This document shows, piece after piece, positions 36,095-48,347 of a DNA stretch of 64,000 nucleotides. The stretch spans positions 1 to 64,000 of the forward strand of contig WBMZ01009005.1 of the NCBI GenBank assembly GCA_013400975.1, read 5' to 3'. Source of the stretch: Atrichornis clamosus. Lineage: Eukaryota; Chordata; Aves; Passeriformes; Menuridae. How positions within the stretch are numbered: position 1 is the stretch's first letter; each line of letters begins with the position of its first letter. The position numbers were made by a program, and so were the translations under genes. The notes under the pieces are model-generated. The model had not been told where the DNA came from and made no database searches. It worked only from the letters and a program-made list of their open reading frames with translations.

Positions 36095-36174
36095 GTCATT
36101 CCAAAGAAGAAAGAACAATATCTTGATGCTATGGAAGAGAAGAATTTTCGACTAGATCAGCAGATGATGGCAAT
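36095..36174 (+). CDS. Candidate 80-nt internal coding exon, gene unidentified
   Basis: An 80-nt segment is bounded by a good acceptor (TTTTCACTCAG, with a pyrimidine-rich stretch upstream) and a consensus donor (CAAT|GTAAGT). Only one of the three frames is open. It reads VIPKKKEQYLDAMEEKNFRL and then DQQMMA, highly charged and compatible with a coiled-coil or helical segment. In this frame it would start at phase 0 and end two bases into a codon. I do not recognise the protein, and no neighbouring exon could be joined with certainty. Short open segments between splice-like signals also arise by chance, so this stays a candidate. Confidence 0.4.
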
Positions 36175-36179
36175 GTAAG

Positions 36180-36436
36180 TTTACAGGTCATCTAATACAT
36201 CAGATTAGATTTAAGTGAGTAATGCAAATGATGGTCCTGATGTCTGAGTACACAAGTGAAACAATGTTTTAATTTCCCTTACAGAAAATTAGTTCACAGG
36301 TTTAGAATATTGATAAAGGAAAGTACAGTTTGATTTTGAATGGGCAAGACAGAAGATATTGCCTTGAATGTAAAAAAAATTATGCAAAGGTATTCAAGCC
36401 CTCAAAATGGTTATAGAACATGTTGAACTTATTTGG
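36180..36436. other. Unique sequence
   Basis: No feature seen between the candidate exon and the LTR. Confidence 0.5.
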
Positions 36437-37187
36437 TGTCATGGTGTAACACCAGCTGGCAGCTAAGTCCCACACAATCACTCACTCACTTCCCCCTGGT
36501 GGGACGTTGAAGAGAATTGGTAGAGTAAAAGTGAGAAAACTTGTGTGTTGAGATAAAGAGAGTTTAATAGGGAAAGCAAAAGCCGTGCACCCAAGCAAAA
36601 CAAAACAAGGAATTAATTCATCACTTCCCATAGGCATGCAGGTGTTCAGCCATCTCCAGGAGAGCAGGGCCCATCACGCATAAAGGTGACTTGGGAAGAC
36701 AAACACCATCACTCTGAACATGTGACCTTGAGATGAGCTCCATTGGTCAGAGCGTGGTGCTGATAACACCAAGGCTGTCGTTCAGTCCCTATATGGGCCA
36801 TTCACTGAAGGGTTGGACTCTGATCCTTGTGGGTCCCTTCCAACTTAGGATATTCTGTGTTCTGGAAATATTTACAGAACATGCCCCCCTTCCTCCTTCT
36901 TCCCCCAGCCTTATATACTGAGCATGCTGCCACATGGTGTGGGATATCCCTTTGGTCAGCTGGAGTCACCTGTCCCAGCTGTGTTCCCTCCCAAGCCCTT
37001 GTGCACCTTCACCCTCCTGGCTGGTTGTGTGGGGTGAGGAACACAAAAGATGCTGATCGTGTGTAAGCACTGCTCAGCAGTAACTGAAACATCCCCGCGT
37101 CATCAACGCTGTCTCCGTCAGAAATCTAAAACACAGCCCTGTATTACTGTGAAGAAAATAAACTCTATCCCCACCAAACCCAACGCA
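36437..37187 (-). mobile_element. Solo LTR (ERVL-like) carrying a SINE
   Basis: Plus-strand ends are TGTCATGGTGTAACACCAGC and CACCAAACCCAACGCA. Without the insert at about 36723-36883 the LTR is close to 590 bp, like its relatives. It shares the GACTTGGGAAGACAAACACC segment and a TTATATACTGAGCATG TATA region (near 36911) with the copies at 23.7, 32.1 and 51.1 kb. An ATTAAA poly(A) signal is readable on the minus strand near 36559. Flanking 5-mers TTTGG and TTCAG match at only three positions, so the target duplication is doubtful. Confidence 0.92.
36723..36870 (+). mobile_element. tRNA-Ile-derived SINE with CR1-like tail (TguSINE1 type)
   Basis: The head, ending GGGCCA at 36800, aligns with tRNA-Ile(AAU). 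It contains an A-box-like GAGCTCCATTGGTCAGAGC, then CGTGGTGCTGATAACACCAAGG around the anticodon arm, and a B-box-like CGTTCAGTCCC. The tail that follows (TTGGACTC, GATCCTTGTGGGTCCCTTCC, TATTCTGTG) is the CR1 3' end that lets CR1 machinery copy it. GAACATG at 36716-36722 recurs at 36877-36883 and looks like the target duplication; related LTRs have no sequence between these points. Both polymerase III boxes carry mutations. SINEs of this build are known from passerine birds. Confidence 0.88.
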
Positions 37188-37289
37188 TTCAGGGGTTAAA
37201 GACTAAAGGTTATTTACTGTTGTGGTCAGGGTCTCTTACAGAAAATAAATGTGTTGTGCTTTTTAAAGCGGAATTACCAATTCATAACA

Positions 37290-38830
37290 GGAGGGGGTTT
37301 TTTTGTCTGTGGAAAACTTCCAGCGTTTTGGCCATCAGCTTGAAAAGAGATAGAACAGATGGGTTAAGTAACGTGATAAACAGTAAGGCTTGTTCGGATT
37401 TGGCTGTGGCCAATTGGGAAGACCTTTTTGAGAAAGTTAAAATAGATGCATAGGGGTTAATATGAAATAATGATTTTAAAGTTCTTTGCTCTTAAGATGG
37501 AGAAAGAGACTAATATGAATTGTTTTCAGGAAAGCAGACTTCGATGAACTCAGAGAACTGATAGATAAGAAACTAGGGAAAGTTAATTTAAAGGAATAAA
37601 GGCCACAAAGTCTGATAGATTCTTAAAGGCCATTTATGGGTCACAAACACAGAACTCAGTGCAAAGAAAAGCTAGAAAGTATGCTATGCCATGAGTTTAA
37701 CTGGGATATGAACTCTTCATCAACCTCACACAGCAGAAGGGATTTCTTGGAAATTATTAAGGGTGAATATAAAAGAACAACATGAAATTGTAGAGACAAA
37801 ATCAAAAAAGTACAAAATGACATGCAGTTATCAGGAGGCAAAAAGTAGTCTGTAAGCATACTGGTATTTAGAAAAGTAAAGATCTCTACACAGAAGGATA
37901 GGATATCCAATAGTGGAATATCCTGAGAACTCTTGAGTGTTTAATGTCTTTTTTTTTTCATTCTTCAGTAAAATGCCTAATTGGTTAACACAATTAAGCC
38001 ATACGGAAATAGAGGTAAGAACCACTGTACTATAAGTAAAAAAAGAGGGAAGAGACTCATGAGTCATTTTCAAATCTGTTCAGCCAAGTAAAATTCCCAG
38101 CAGGAGATTCAGCAAACTGAATGAGACCATCTCAAAGCCGTTAGCATTCATGTCTGAGAACTCATGCAGAATGGATGAAGTTCCAAAAGTCTGTAAGAGG
38201 GCAAAAATAGCACTAATCCTTGAAAACTAGGGGGAAGGAAGTAAACCAGGAGACTACATATAATTAAACTACCTACATTCCTATAAAAGCACCGTTACAA
38301 ATAAACCTATTGAAAGCAAGATGTAAAGTAAGAGCCTTCATCAATTTGTCCATTACAGATCATGTCAAACCACATTATTTATCTTTTTGACAGGGTAACT
38401 GGCTGATGGATAAAAAAGGAGCAGATATGATTTATTTTGACCACTGAAAGGCTTCAGGCACCATTTCACATGACAGTTTCATGCAGGAGCTAGGGATCAA
38501 AATGATCCCACTGTAAGGCTGCACAACTAGGTGCAAAAGTAAGGTTCAGGAGAATGGTTTCAATGGCTTACTGTCAAACTGCAGGGATGGATCAAGAAGG
38601 GTTGCACAAAAGCCTGTCTGAGCCCGGACACTACTTCGTGCCATCCCTATGTCTTGTCTCAAGGACAGACAGGGTGTTTTCTATGTTTGCAAGCAATATG
38701 AATCTGGCTAAAAGCACTAAGGATGGCTCAAATTGATATTGACTGACAGGAGTCAGTCAGACTGAAATAGTTACATTTGAATTATATAAAGAGTGAAAAG
38801 TTTTACATATTGGTAGAAAAAAATCAAGTG
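37290..38830 (+). mobile_element. Ancient, heavily degraded CR1-family LINE
   Basis: The order of landmarks follows the coding part of an old CR1 lineage seen widely in birds and other reptiles. GCAGACTTCGATGAACTCAG is followed by AAAGCTAGAAAGTATGC, GTGAATATAAAAGAACAACA, then GGATGAAGTTCCAAAAGTCTG, CATGTCAAACCACATTA, TTTTTGACAGGGTAACTGG and finally GGCTTACTGTCAAACTG. Frameshifts, stops and small deletions are everywhere, so it is much older than the other CR1s here. The limits are approximate, and the left part (37290-37500) is weakest. The LTR at 36437-37187 lies just upstream. Confidence 0.65.
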
Positions 38831-39025
38831 CAGAAATATATGATGGAGAAGGCTGTCCTAGCCTTAATTTTTCTATGAAGCAACTGGTTTGCTCATTGGA
38901 AACCAAATGTAACTTAAAATAATATTTTATCTGTTATTTAACACTTAAGGTAATAATGTTAAATGGAGAATATTCATGGTGGGAGAAAGGTATTTTCCTG
39001 TGCCCAAGACTTTAGTTAGATGTAT

Positions 39026-39146
39026 CTCTCCTGTCCTGTCCTGTCCTGTCCTGTCCTGTCCTGTCCTGTCCTGTCCTGTCCTGTCCTGTCCTCTCCTCTC
39101 CTCTCCTCTCCTCTCCTCTCCTCTCCTCTGCTCTCCTCCCCTCCCG
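39026..39146 (+). repeat. Two-phase pentanucleotide microsatellite, (CTGTC)n then (CTCTC)n
   Basis: Twelve perfect CTGTC units (39031-39090) switch abruptly to about eight CTCTC units, followed by a degenerate pyrimidine tail to 39146. The 60-codon ORF through it, with repeated Ser/Cys/Pro/Val/Leu, is an artefact. Confidence 0.95.
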
Positions 39147-42100
39147 TAGCACCTATTTTCTCATTTAAGAGTGGATGGTCAATTTCTGCTGTTATTTTCT
39201 GATATGTATCATAGTATTATAAGCTTCGTTTATCCTTTCTCCAAGACTATGAGGCGAAATTTTTTATTCTTGGATGGCCCTTCTCCAGCAGCCAAGAAAG
39301 GTAGCTTGTGTCAGAAATTCAATGCCCTATTTATTTCTAGTTGATGCTTGCTGTGTTTGCTTGAACCTTAGGCTGCTTGACTGGTGATACTCGTGAAGTA
39401 CTGCTGTGAATATTACTGCTTTCTGTCTCCAGGATAGTGGGGCCACTCCCCTGTCAAAGATGTGGAATGAATTAGGCTTAGCTGATAATTTCTGGGGACA
39501 CAGGAAAGGATTAGGCAGTTGCTTGAGGTCAGATTCAGGGCCTACCCCTCTATTAAGTTCCAGACTCTGGCACTAAAAATGTATTTGTATAAACAAAAAA
39601 TTATCTGCATATCTAAGTAATTATTCATATAATTTATAAATTTTTACAATTTCTAGACATACATGTATTTATATCTTCATATATTTGGCATATGCAGTAT
39701 TTAAAATTGAGGAATTGGATATCTCTAAAAAATGCCTAGGGTTTGAGATCTATTGCACTGTAGTGCTCATTCTTAAATTAGACTAGAGAGAGTATTATTA
39801 AAAGCATTTTAGCAAAGTGTTGAATGCATCAGTGTTAGGTCCATAACACATACAGATCTAAGACTCTTTAGTGAGAGGGTATGAGGAAGTGATGAAGTTA
39901 CCCAGCTGTCATTAGAAGAATGAAAGTGGGTTTGCACCACTGATAAGCTTTAACAAAAGAAAGCTGACTGTCCATGATCCCAGCCCCACAGACTTAAAAT
40001 TAAGCTAGATTTTTATCTATTTCTGGAATTATAAGTCTGATCTTATGAATGTTGTCATGTATTTAAATGTCAGGCCTCTGCTATCATAGGCATTTTTACT
40101 CCTTGAGTTTATGTTTTAGTGAGATTTCTTCCTGGAAAAATTAGACTGCTCCACTGTGAGTCACACAAGAGCCTGAGGAGTGTAAAATATTTAGTATGAG
40201 TATGATTAGCTCTGTATACAATGATACAAAGATGAAGGTGAACTGCACAAAAATTATTTAAATTGTTTTAAGTCAAGTATGAGGTATTAGCATTTTCTGA
40301 GTTAGAACAGAGATTGTATTTACATAATTTGTCTTCATTATAACTGTTCATACAAGGCTTTGGGAAATGGTATTGAACCCTCTTCAGAAATGTTTGCACT
40401 GCCTTAGTATTGGGAGGTATAGTAGACAGTGTGAGGATGTTCAAACAAGGTATAGTCTAGACAAGGATTCAGTGAGGTGGACTGTACTTTGTTTTAGCTT
40501 TTATTGAGGCTTTTACGTTATAAAAATCTATTATAAAGATCTAGCAAGATTGACATATTCAAATAATGAACTATTTCTTCATTTCACGTTCACAGTTAAT
40601 CCAGATGGAACAATACTGAATTGTGATTTTATAAAGTATACACATTTGTAACTGGGATTGAATGGCATGCATGAAGTCTGTTTTGTCCCATTGATTTTGT
40701 TTGTAAACATGTCTTAGCTAAATTCCAATGGCATATTTTTGAATGAACAAGACCTTTCCTTAAATAATTACATCATAAGTGAGATCATGTAATATCTCAA
40801 TTCTGGTATTCTTTTTACACCTAACTTCTATGTACATTTACTAATAATTTTTCTGTGAAGTTGAAACTAGTAAAATAAACCATGAAAACTGACAAATGAT
40901 CTACAGACTACTTTCATTAGTAAAGTCTCTGAAGCACAAGCTTAGCATTTGACAGATCAGTGACTTTCCTGATTTTTAGAATATGACATGTACAGAAAAT
41001 GATGGTCCATTGACTGCTTTTTTTTCTTCCGTGTCAGCTCTCTGCCACTATGTTTTGTGAAAGATCTGAAGAAAAAATAAGTTTGGTTTCCTTACAAGGA
41101 AAATATTCTAAATATAAGCATAAATATTATGTGTATAGAGATTATATTTCTAAGTAATCAGTGCCCTGGAAAACTGAGACTCTGTATTGTCCCAAGACTT
41201 GCCCAGCTCCTAACAGGAACTGGGTGAAATTTAGGCTCAAGAGATGATCCAAGAGCTCTTTAAAAATCATGCTACCCAGAACTCACATGATGTTTCTGTC
41301 TTTAAGATCCCTATGTAATTGAGATACTCGACCGTGAGGTCTACTTAAGTCCCTTAGGAAAATCTAAACATTCAAGCATTTTAGCCAGACTTCATCCATG
41401 CAAGTTGTACTGAGGCATGCAGAAAGGTTGGTGTTTTCACTCTCAAAAAACATGACAGGCACAACAGAGCCTTTTTTTCCACTGTAGGCTCATCACTGCA
41501 ACACATACAAAAGAAATGGAAAACCTGAGCTCATATCTACTGCAGCCTGAGATGATTCACATGCACAGGTCTCCTTTCATGAGAGTACCTTCATCCCTAT
41601 CAGATTTTTCTGGGGAGTGGTGCCTCCAGTCTTCTTGAAACCAGTATATTGCAGCCAAAAATGTGAAACAGAGGTATAGAAGGTGACAACTCAGTAATCC
41701 AGGGGCTGGGGTTTTCAACTGAGAGGATTTGCAGGCACCAGTGCAGTTTTTTAATCACAGACCTATCTTAAGGAAACTGTATTGGTTGTTAACTCCTTAC
41801 AAAAAAACCAAATTTTCTATCTAGTTAGCTGCCTACTTTGTTAGAAGAGTCAGATATTCTAGGTCCTTAATGGCTATAACTATCTTATCTGCAGTGTGGA
41901 AGACATCTTTTTTTGTATGTGGCTTTACATGAGTGCCTTTTCACTCCTGTTGCAGGCTAGGTACTTACTGAGCACGTAGGTTACTCTCCAGAGACATCTA
42001 GACCTTCCCACTGGCTGCACAGCACCCGCTGCACCTCTGGCTCCCTGAGTAATTCCGGTAGATCAAGGTGCTTCATTGCTAGACAGGGTCATGCCAAAGC

Positions 42101-45100
42101 ATCTCTGATCTCAGGCACACAAGGGAAAAAACCATGGACCTTCTACATCTTAAACAAAGGCTCCGTCTGAAAGGTTAATACATAGAGACACACACTGTTA
42201 GTGTAAAGATCTGGCCCGTGAATCCCATATAGGTGCAGGGGATCTAATGCACAAAAGAGCAGGGCCTAAAATATGCAGCAGTGGAGGTCTGGATTCTGTT
42301 CTACTTAAGGGTGACTTGCTGCACTGAAGCCCTTCCACTGAATCTAACCCTAATCCCCTTTTCCTGATATAATATAGTTATCCTTTAAAAGGAAACAGTA
42401 AAAGCACAGAATCACAAGGCCTATCCACTGCCTGAAACTATTTCTAACTGCCTTTTAAATGTCAACAACAATTTACATTGGCAGTTATCAATTGCTCAGA
42501 TATGACTATTTTTAGAAAATCTCAGATGAGTTAAAAAAGAGACAAGGAACCTTAAAATATTTCATAGAATTTACTAGTGAAATTATTTCTACATCTTTAG
42601 AATTAGACTATAGGCTTAAATGGAACTGAGCACGAGGAAACTACAAAAAAATCCATAAGATAGAATACATTAAATTTTTCAAGTTTATTGCTGTTTGTAG
42701 TACTTCTTTTACTATTAATAATGAAGTACGTGTGCACTATGTTCGGTGAGGTATGAAAAAAAAACGTTGATGAGTTGAAGCTATTACCTAGGAAATGAAT
42801 TTGTGCCACACTATGGATATCTCGTAAATTAGCAGTAAAATGAAGATATCTTTTATCTCTCTAAATTTTTATCTAGTAGGTGGATTTCACAAATTCAATC
42901 TAGTTCTGGCACCCCTCTCAATGCAGACAATTCTGTCCCTATTCCTTTGATTGAAAGAAGTGGTTGATTGTGTTATCCATATGAGCAGCAGGCTGAATAA
43001 CGAGTAAAGGGCACATGATTGTGTTCTTGCCAATGATAACAAAAGAATAGTGGCATGTTGCCACCTTCCATCATTATAAGCCTGCCTGTGATTTTCCCCT
43101 CTGCACTTTCAAAAGAGGAATTTTAGCTTTAGTTAACACAGGGTAACTTTTTGTGGACTCATTCAGTAGTACCAAATAATAATGATTAACGTATTCTAGA
43201 AGTTGCATTATTTTCTTTCCTTCAAATTAATGACATTTTTAATAATCAGTTTAATCAGTTTAAGCAGAACATTCAGTTGATAAGAGATTGAGCTGCTCTA
43301 GCTGGAATGTAGTGCAGAGGAGGCGTGATTGGCTCCTGTAACCTGATCAAAACAGGTGGAATTTTTTACAATCCTGTGGAGACTACAGCAGGTAAAAGAC
43401 TGTAAGACTTTACGTATAAAATATGTTGATTTTTGCAATAATTCTACCTCTATCCAGCCTGAGTTCATTGGAATTCTCTCATGGAGTACTTACAGAATAA
43501 TTTCCACAGTTTATGAGATGGGCCATAGCATTGGGTGTTCTTGGCATGAACTGATACACACATTCCTGATGGGATATGTGCTCTGTAAAGTTTGTTAGGA
43601 GAAAGGTGCCATGTTGATATCAGATTAGCATCTTCTGATGATCCTTATATCACACTGTGAAATTAGTTGATATTTCTGTTTGCTATAAGTACAGGTTTTG
43701 TGTTTAGTTAAACATTGTTTATTGCATAACAAAACTTTTTTTCTTTCTAGTGGTTTTATTTTATTAATATATATTCCTGATTGATATTGATTTTTATTTA
43801 TATAAACTCTCTTTAGCAATTAAATTTTAGATGAAATCCCTTTTTTTCAGTTGTTTATTTATAAGCATCATAATTTGCATAAATGTATCAGTCAAGGTTA
43901 GCCAAGCTACTGCCATATTTTCTGACTTGCTATTTGTGATTGTCTATGATGTTGGCAACTCAAATCATAAGATGTCATTTTTGTTTCCTAATTAAATGTC
44001 TCAGAAGTAATAAGTAGTTGCTGCCCACAAATTAGTTTGTTTACACATGCTTTACTGCACTTGTGATTAGAGGACATGTCATACATACAAATATCCATTC
44101 TAGTAAGAAATCCGTCATGAAAAGCATCAAGAACACTGAACCATGACATGAAAGCTCGGCTGAGTAAAACAGCTGTTGATGAGTGCCTTCTAGGTGCTTG
44201 AAAAATATTTGACTGAACCAAGCAGCCACTGTGAGATCTAATTTGCAAGAAATGTAAAATGTAAATAAGGCTGCAGTTTAATAAGGAGTCTGTGAAGAGA
44301 CTCTTCTTCAGTAGCCGATTAGAGTGAGCAGACTAGATAGGCCTATCTTCAGGAGCCTGAGCTAAATAAAAGCTCTGGATTAAATATTTATTTTTCTATG
44401 TAATTTTTTGCATGAGTTACTGTTTGTCTGTGAAATGTGTGTCTATCCAGCTGGATTTGTGGTCTTCTCTATTGTTTTTCAAATAGATAAGGGACTGGTC
44501 CCTAATATCTAACAATTTGGTGTGCTAAAATTGCTAAATAATTCCCTTTCACCTTTTATTTATGTAACTCCTAGCTGCAAGGAGATTTTAAAGAAAACTA
44601 GAATCCAACAGTATTAAGATAAATTATTTCCTATAACATCTAGTAATTGACTAGACTGAAAATATAGTTACTAAGTGTCATTCCTCAGCTTAGGTCTGCT
44701 TTCTTATTCCATGTACAGGGCATATTCCTGCTGGGCTGCGAACATCAGTATTTAAGTAATAGCTCCAATAATTCTCTTAGAAAAATCATTGCATTAGCAG
44801 TTAGAAGCACAAGGGGTGGGAGGCAGCTCGTAAGTACCCAATTGGAGTGAGAAAGTGTTGAAGTGCTGAGGTAGGAGGTTTCTGGGGTCCCTCAGGAAGT
44901 TCAGACCTGTATCTCGCCTCTTAGGACAAGACTCACAACACCCATCGAGAAGAGTGGTCAGACCTGTATCCCATCATAGCCACCTAATCCCTGATGCTGG
45001 GTCAGAATTACCTTGCTGGTTAAGGACTCGCAGTAGGAGTCCTTGAGCTAGGAGTTTCATGCCAACACCACAGTTTAGGAACAGAGCACATTTCAGAGTA

Positions 45101-47978
45101 TATCTTTATGGCTTCACCATTCCCATAGATACTTCCTCTGATTAATTAGATAGCAGAACTTCATTAACGACTTAGCAGCAGGGTAGCTTGTACCTCTCTC
45201 TAGGAATGGCATTAAAAATGCAAAAATTGCAGACATTTTATATAATACAAATTTATATTTTAGGTTTGAAACCTCTGAAAATCTGGTGCCAAGTTTCAGT
45301 AGAGAACCTGAATCATGTTATTGAAATAAGACTTGCTGCATGTGGCATCCCCTGATCAAATAAAAAAAACCCAAATGAAAATATACAAATAGTAACTAAT
45401 ATTCATGAATGTTATTTCTGTTCATTTATGTTTAGTGAGAATTTTGTATAAAGTGCATCTGAAAAGCTGATCTTCTTTAATGGAAATCATTGACTAGGTC
45501 CCTACAGAGGAGAAAAAGAGGAAGGAGGATCTTTTAAAGTGACAGCTGATTTCTGCAATCTATTAATGATTCCCTTGGAGAGTTTTTGAAAGCATCCCGG
45601 AGACAAATGAATAAAAATTGCAGCATCAATAGTTTTCTCTGTGAAGGCACTATTGCTGCAAAATTCCTTCTTCCAGCCAGAGTGGGAGGTATAATTTGCA
45701 AGCACTATTACTCCCTGCTACCTGAGACCACATAATGTGGACCACATTAGGTAAGGGAGCTATGACCACATCCCCATGTGCTGAGCTCATATGTCAGCAA
45801 TTACTTCATTGCCAGTCCATTCAAGTTGAGAACACAAGTAAATAAGCAGATGTGGTATCTGTGCTTTATTCAAGCTTGCAACTAGAGGCCACCCTGCTAA
45901 GCATCTTTGATGGAGCTGAGAGAACAAGCATGAGGGGAATAAAATGTGTAATTCTGATAAAATGAAAAAGTAAGATCCTTTTCACACTCAGATTTATTAC
46001 AAAGCACTTGTAAGATGTTTCAAAGACCCCTGCTAAATTCTAGTTAATCAAAAACTGTAAGAATGCAAGGAATGAGATCTTTGGGTTAAAAGTGGGCAGG
46101 TAAAAAAGGGCATATCTTTGTTGAATACATTCTGGGATTTAACTTCTGGAAGTTTATTAAATAGATAATTGTCACATCATGTTCTTATCCATCTTCCTGA
46201 AAGGTATTGCAGTTTAAAAACTCATCTGCCCATCACCTGGGGAAGTGAATTTTCACCTTTATCTCATCTAGTTTATCAGAATTTGCCCTGTGGGTTGGTT
46301 ACAAAGTTTTCTAGCATTAACAATAGAACAATTGCAGGGTAGACTTTTTTTCTGGGGAGTTTCTGACATACGGTTCATGCAACAAAATCACCTTGAATGA
46401 TTATAGTGTGTGGGTAAGGTAACATAAATAATTTACAGTATATTTTAACATCTTTTTCAAAACATACATTTGCCTTTCTGTCATTGATCTGCATTCTGTT
46501 CTACAGCAAAAATTTGAGACATTTGAGTGCCCAATTTAAAATGTTTTCATGCTGAGATTGACAAAACTAGCCTTAAAGCTCAGCTGAAATGTTCTGTATA
46601 GACCTAAAAATCTGTTTGGGCTATGAGAATATGTGGAACTTCATAGTTGAAGTAGACATTCTTGCAAAAATGGTATATTGTGCACTGATGTTTGGTACCA
46701 TAACTGGTCCATGTAACTTAACCTGCCTTTCCTGTTTCCAGCAGGCCTTGATGAAACCAATGTAATGGTTCCTCTTCATTTTCAGCTACTTATGTAAAAT
46801 ATAATTTATGTAAAATATAATAACCATTTTCCTTTTTTTTAATTCAACACAGTCAATAAGTAAGACAGAGAACCTCTTTGTGATTGTAACTGGGAGAGAA
46901 GGACATTCATAGGATTAACCTATAAATCAACTAACCAGCTCTCCATAATTTTTCTTCTAAAATGTAGGTCACATTATTAAAAACCTTGCTTATGGTTTAA
47001 ATTCCAAGCTCTAACTCCACAGGTTATGCACTTTCAAGATGTTATCAGTAATTTAAAAATATGTTTTAAATATTCAAGTTCTGAGTTGCCTTGGGATTTC
47101 CATATTCATATTAAGACTCAAAATGGAAATTATTTCAAATAGTTAATTTAGATCTATGAATATTTTAAAAGACTAATTTAATGTGTAGGTTGTAACACAG
47201 TGCCTAAAGACTGTTTGCAAATGAGTTGAAGTTAAATGAGATAGTCTCTGTATTTTCATTTGAAGTTATTTTAAAATATAGGTAATTTCTGGGGAGTACC
47301 ACATGGAGCTTTTTGGCTTATGTTTTGTTAATTATAGCATATATATTCAAAAAATAATACCAATTACTTAACCTTTATTATTTTCTTAACAGAGTAAACC
47401 AATGAATCATAGCATGTGTCTACATTAAGTACTGGTGTGCTGTTTCAATCAAAAATGAGCACAACAGCACAGACAATACCCATATAAAATATTATAAATA
47501 AGCATCCATACAAGAAATATTTAAATGTTTATTGACACTAACATGTTAGGAAAAGACACAGGAATTAGGGAATTTACCATTTTTACTATGAAGGCCTCAG
47601 TCATTCTCCCAGGTTGCTATTCATGCTGTCAATAAATTCATGTTTATCTGTCGGAGAAATTGCTAATATTACAGTCCCGAGACTTTCTTTCACAACTGAA
47701 ATAGTGGTATATAATTACTGTGACTGATAGACTTCATGTCATAAGAAAAAGAAATCTAAAGCAGGAGTTCTGAATGACAAATATTATAGAAATCATTATA
47801 AATTACAATTATAATAAATAATAATCCAGCTTTTTGACATTTTTCTCTCCACAACTGTAAAAGCTATCAATCACCATGGTGTCCATGCACTACTGTGAAC
47901 ACAAGGAAGGAAATAATGATCAGCCACGTATCATGGGCCCTTCCAGCTGCTGAACAGAGAAAGTGATGTATTGTATTT
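39147..47978. other. Long, mostly unique stretch
   Basis: No CR1 or LTR signature and no recognisable gene in almost 9 kb. A good acceptor at 39431 (TTCTGTCTCCAG) is followed by 46 open codons but no strong donor. At 44810-45070 the G+C content rises and TCAGACCTGTATC occurs twice, 57 bases apart (44901 and 44958), suggesting an old repeat I cannot name. Confidence 0.45.
46790..46821 (+). repeat. 16-bp perfect tandem duplication
   Basis: TTATGTAAAATATAAT occurs twice in direct succession without mismatch. Confidence 0.9.
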
Positions 47979-48347
47979 CTATAAACTTGACCATAGATGT
48001 GACAGCGCTGTGCTGAATACAGCTCTGCTACTCCCTGGCTTTCCTCCTGTGATCCTGCAAATGCTCTCCCGAAAACACAGGGGCATGAAATGCACCGGTG
48101 TGTAGTTATGGTGGTGAAAACTGTTATCATGCACATCAAGCACGAGGATGTTCTCAGCTAACTCACCCGGGCCTCGCGCTGCCTTCAAGTCCCATGTGAT
48201 GCTCCTTTCTTTGCTCGTAAAGCAAACCCGACCATTTTCCATGCTGTTTACTTTGCTCTTGGTTGAAAAGTTCTGAAACCATGAGAGTACTGCATTTTTA
48301 AAGCAAGAAACCGAAAGTATGAATTCAAGCTGTCCTACAGGAGGCAT
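47979..48347 (-). other. 122-codon ORF of unknown status
   Basis: This is the longest clean ORF outside repeats and low-complexity DNA. It starts at an ATG preceded directly by an in-frame TAA. Composition is mixed and protein-like (STKSKVNSMENGRVCFTSKE; ENILVLDVHDNSFHHHNYTP), several CpGs survive, and the surroundings are more AT-rich. A consensus-like donor, CCCGG|GTGAGT, lies inside it at about 48167-48176 on the minus strand, so the left part could be intron instead. No signal peptide, membrane segment or known motif is seen. A noncoding exon or chance ORF remains possible. Confidence 0.22.

Noticed and set aside
36723..36800. Functional tRNA-Ile gene
   Set aside because: The A and B boxes and stem positions are mutated, a CR1-like tail follows directly, and short direct repeats flank it. 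It is a SINE head.
32106..37187. A provirus bounded by the LTRs at 32.1 and 36.4 kb
   Set aside because: Each LTR has its own flanking bases (TATTC/AATTC at the first), the interior shows no gag, pol or env similarity, and no primer-binding site adjoins the right-hand LTR.
39020..39202. 60-codon repetitive ORF
   Set aside because: It is the translation of the CTGTC/CTCTC microsatellite.
39433..39573. Exon following a strong acceptor (46 open codons)
   Set aside because: No good donor within the open part and no recognisable protein; kept only as a remark.
42403..42420. CR1 terminus-like AGCACAGAATCACAAG
   Set aside because: Only about 15 bases match and nothing CR1-like follows.
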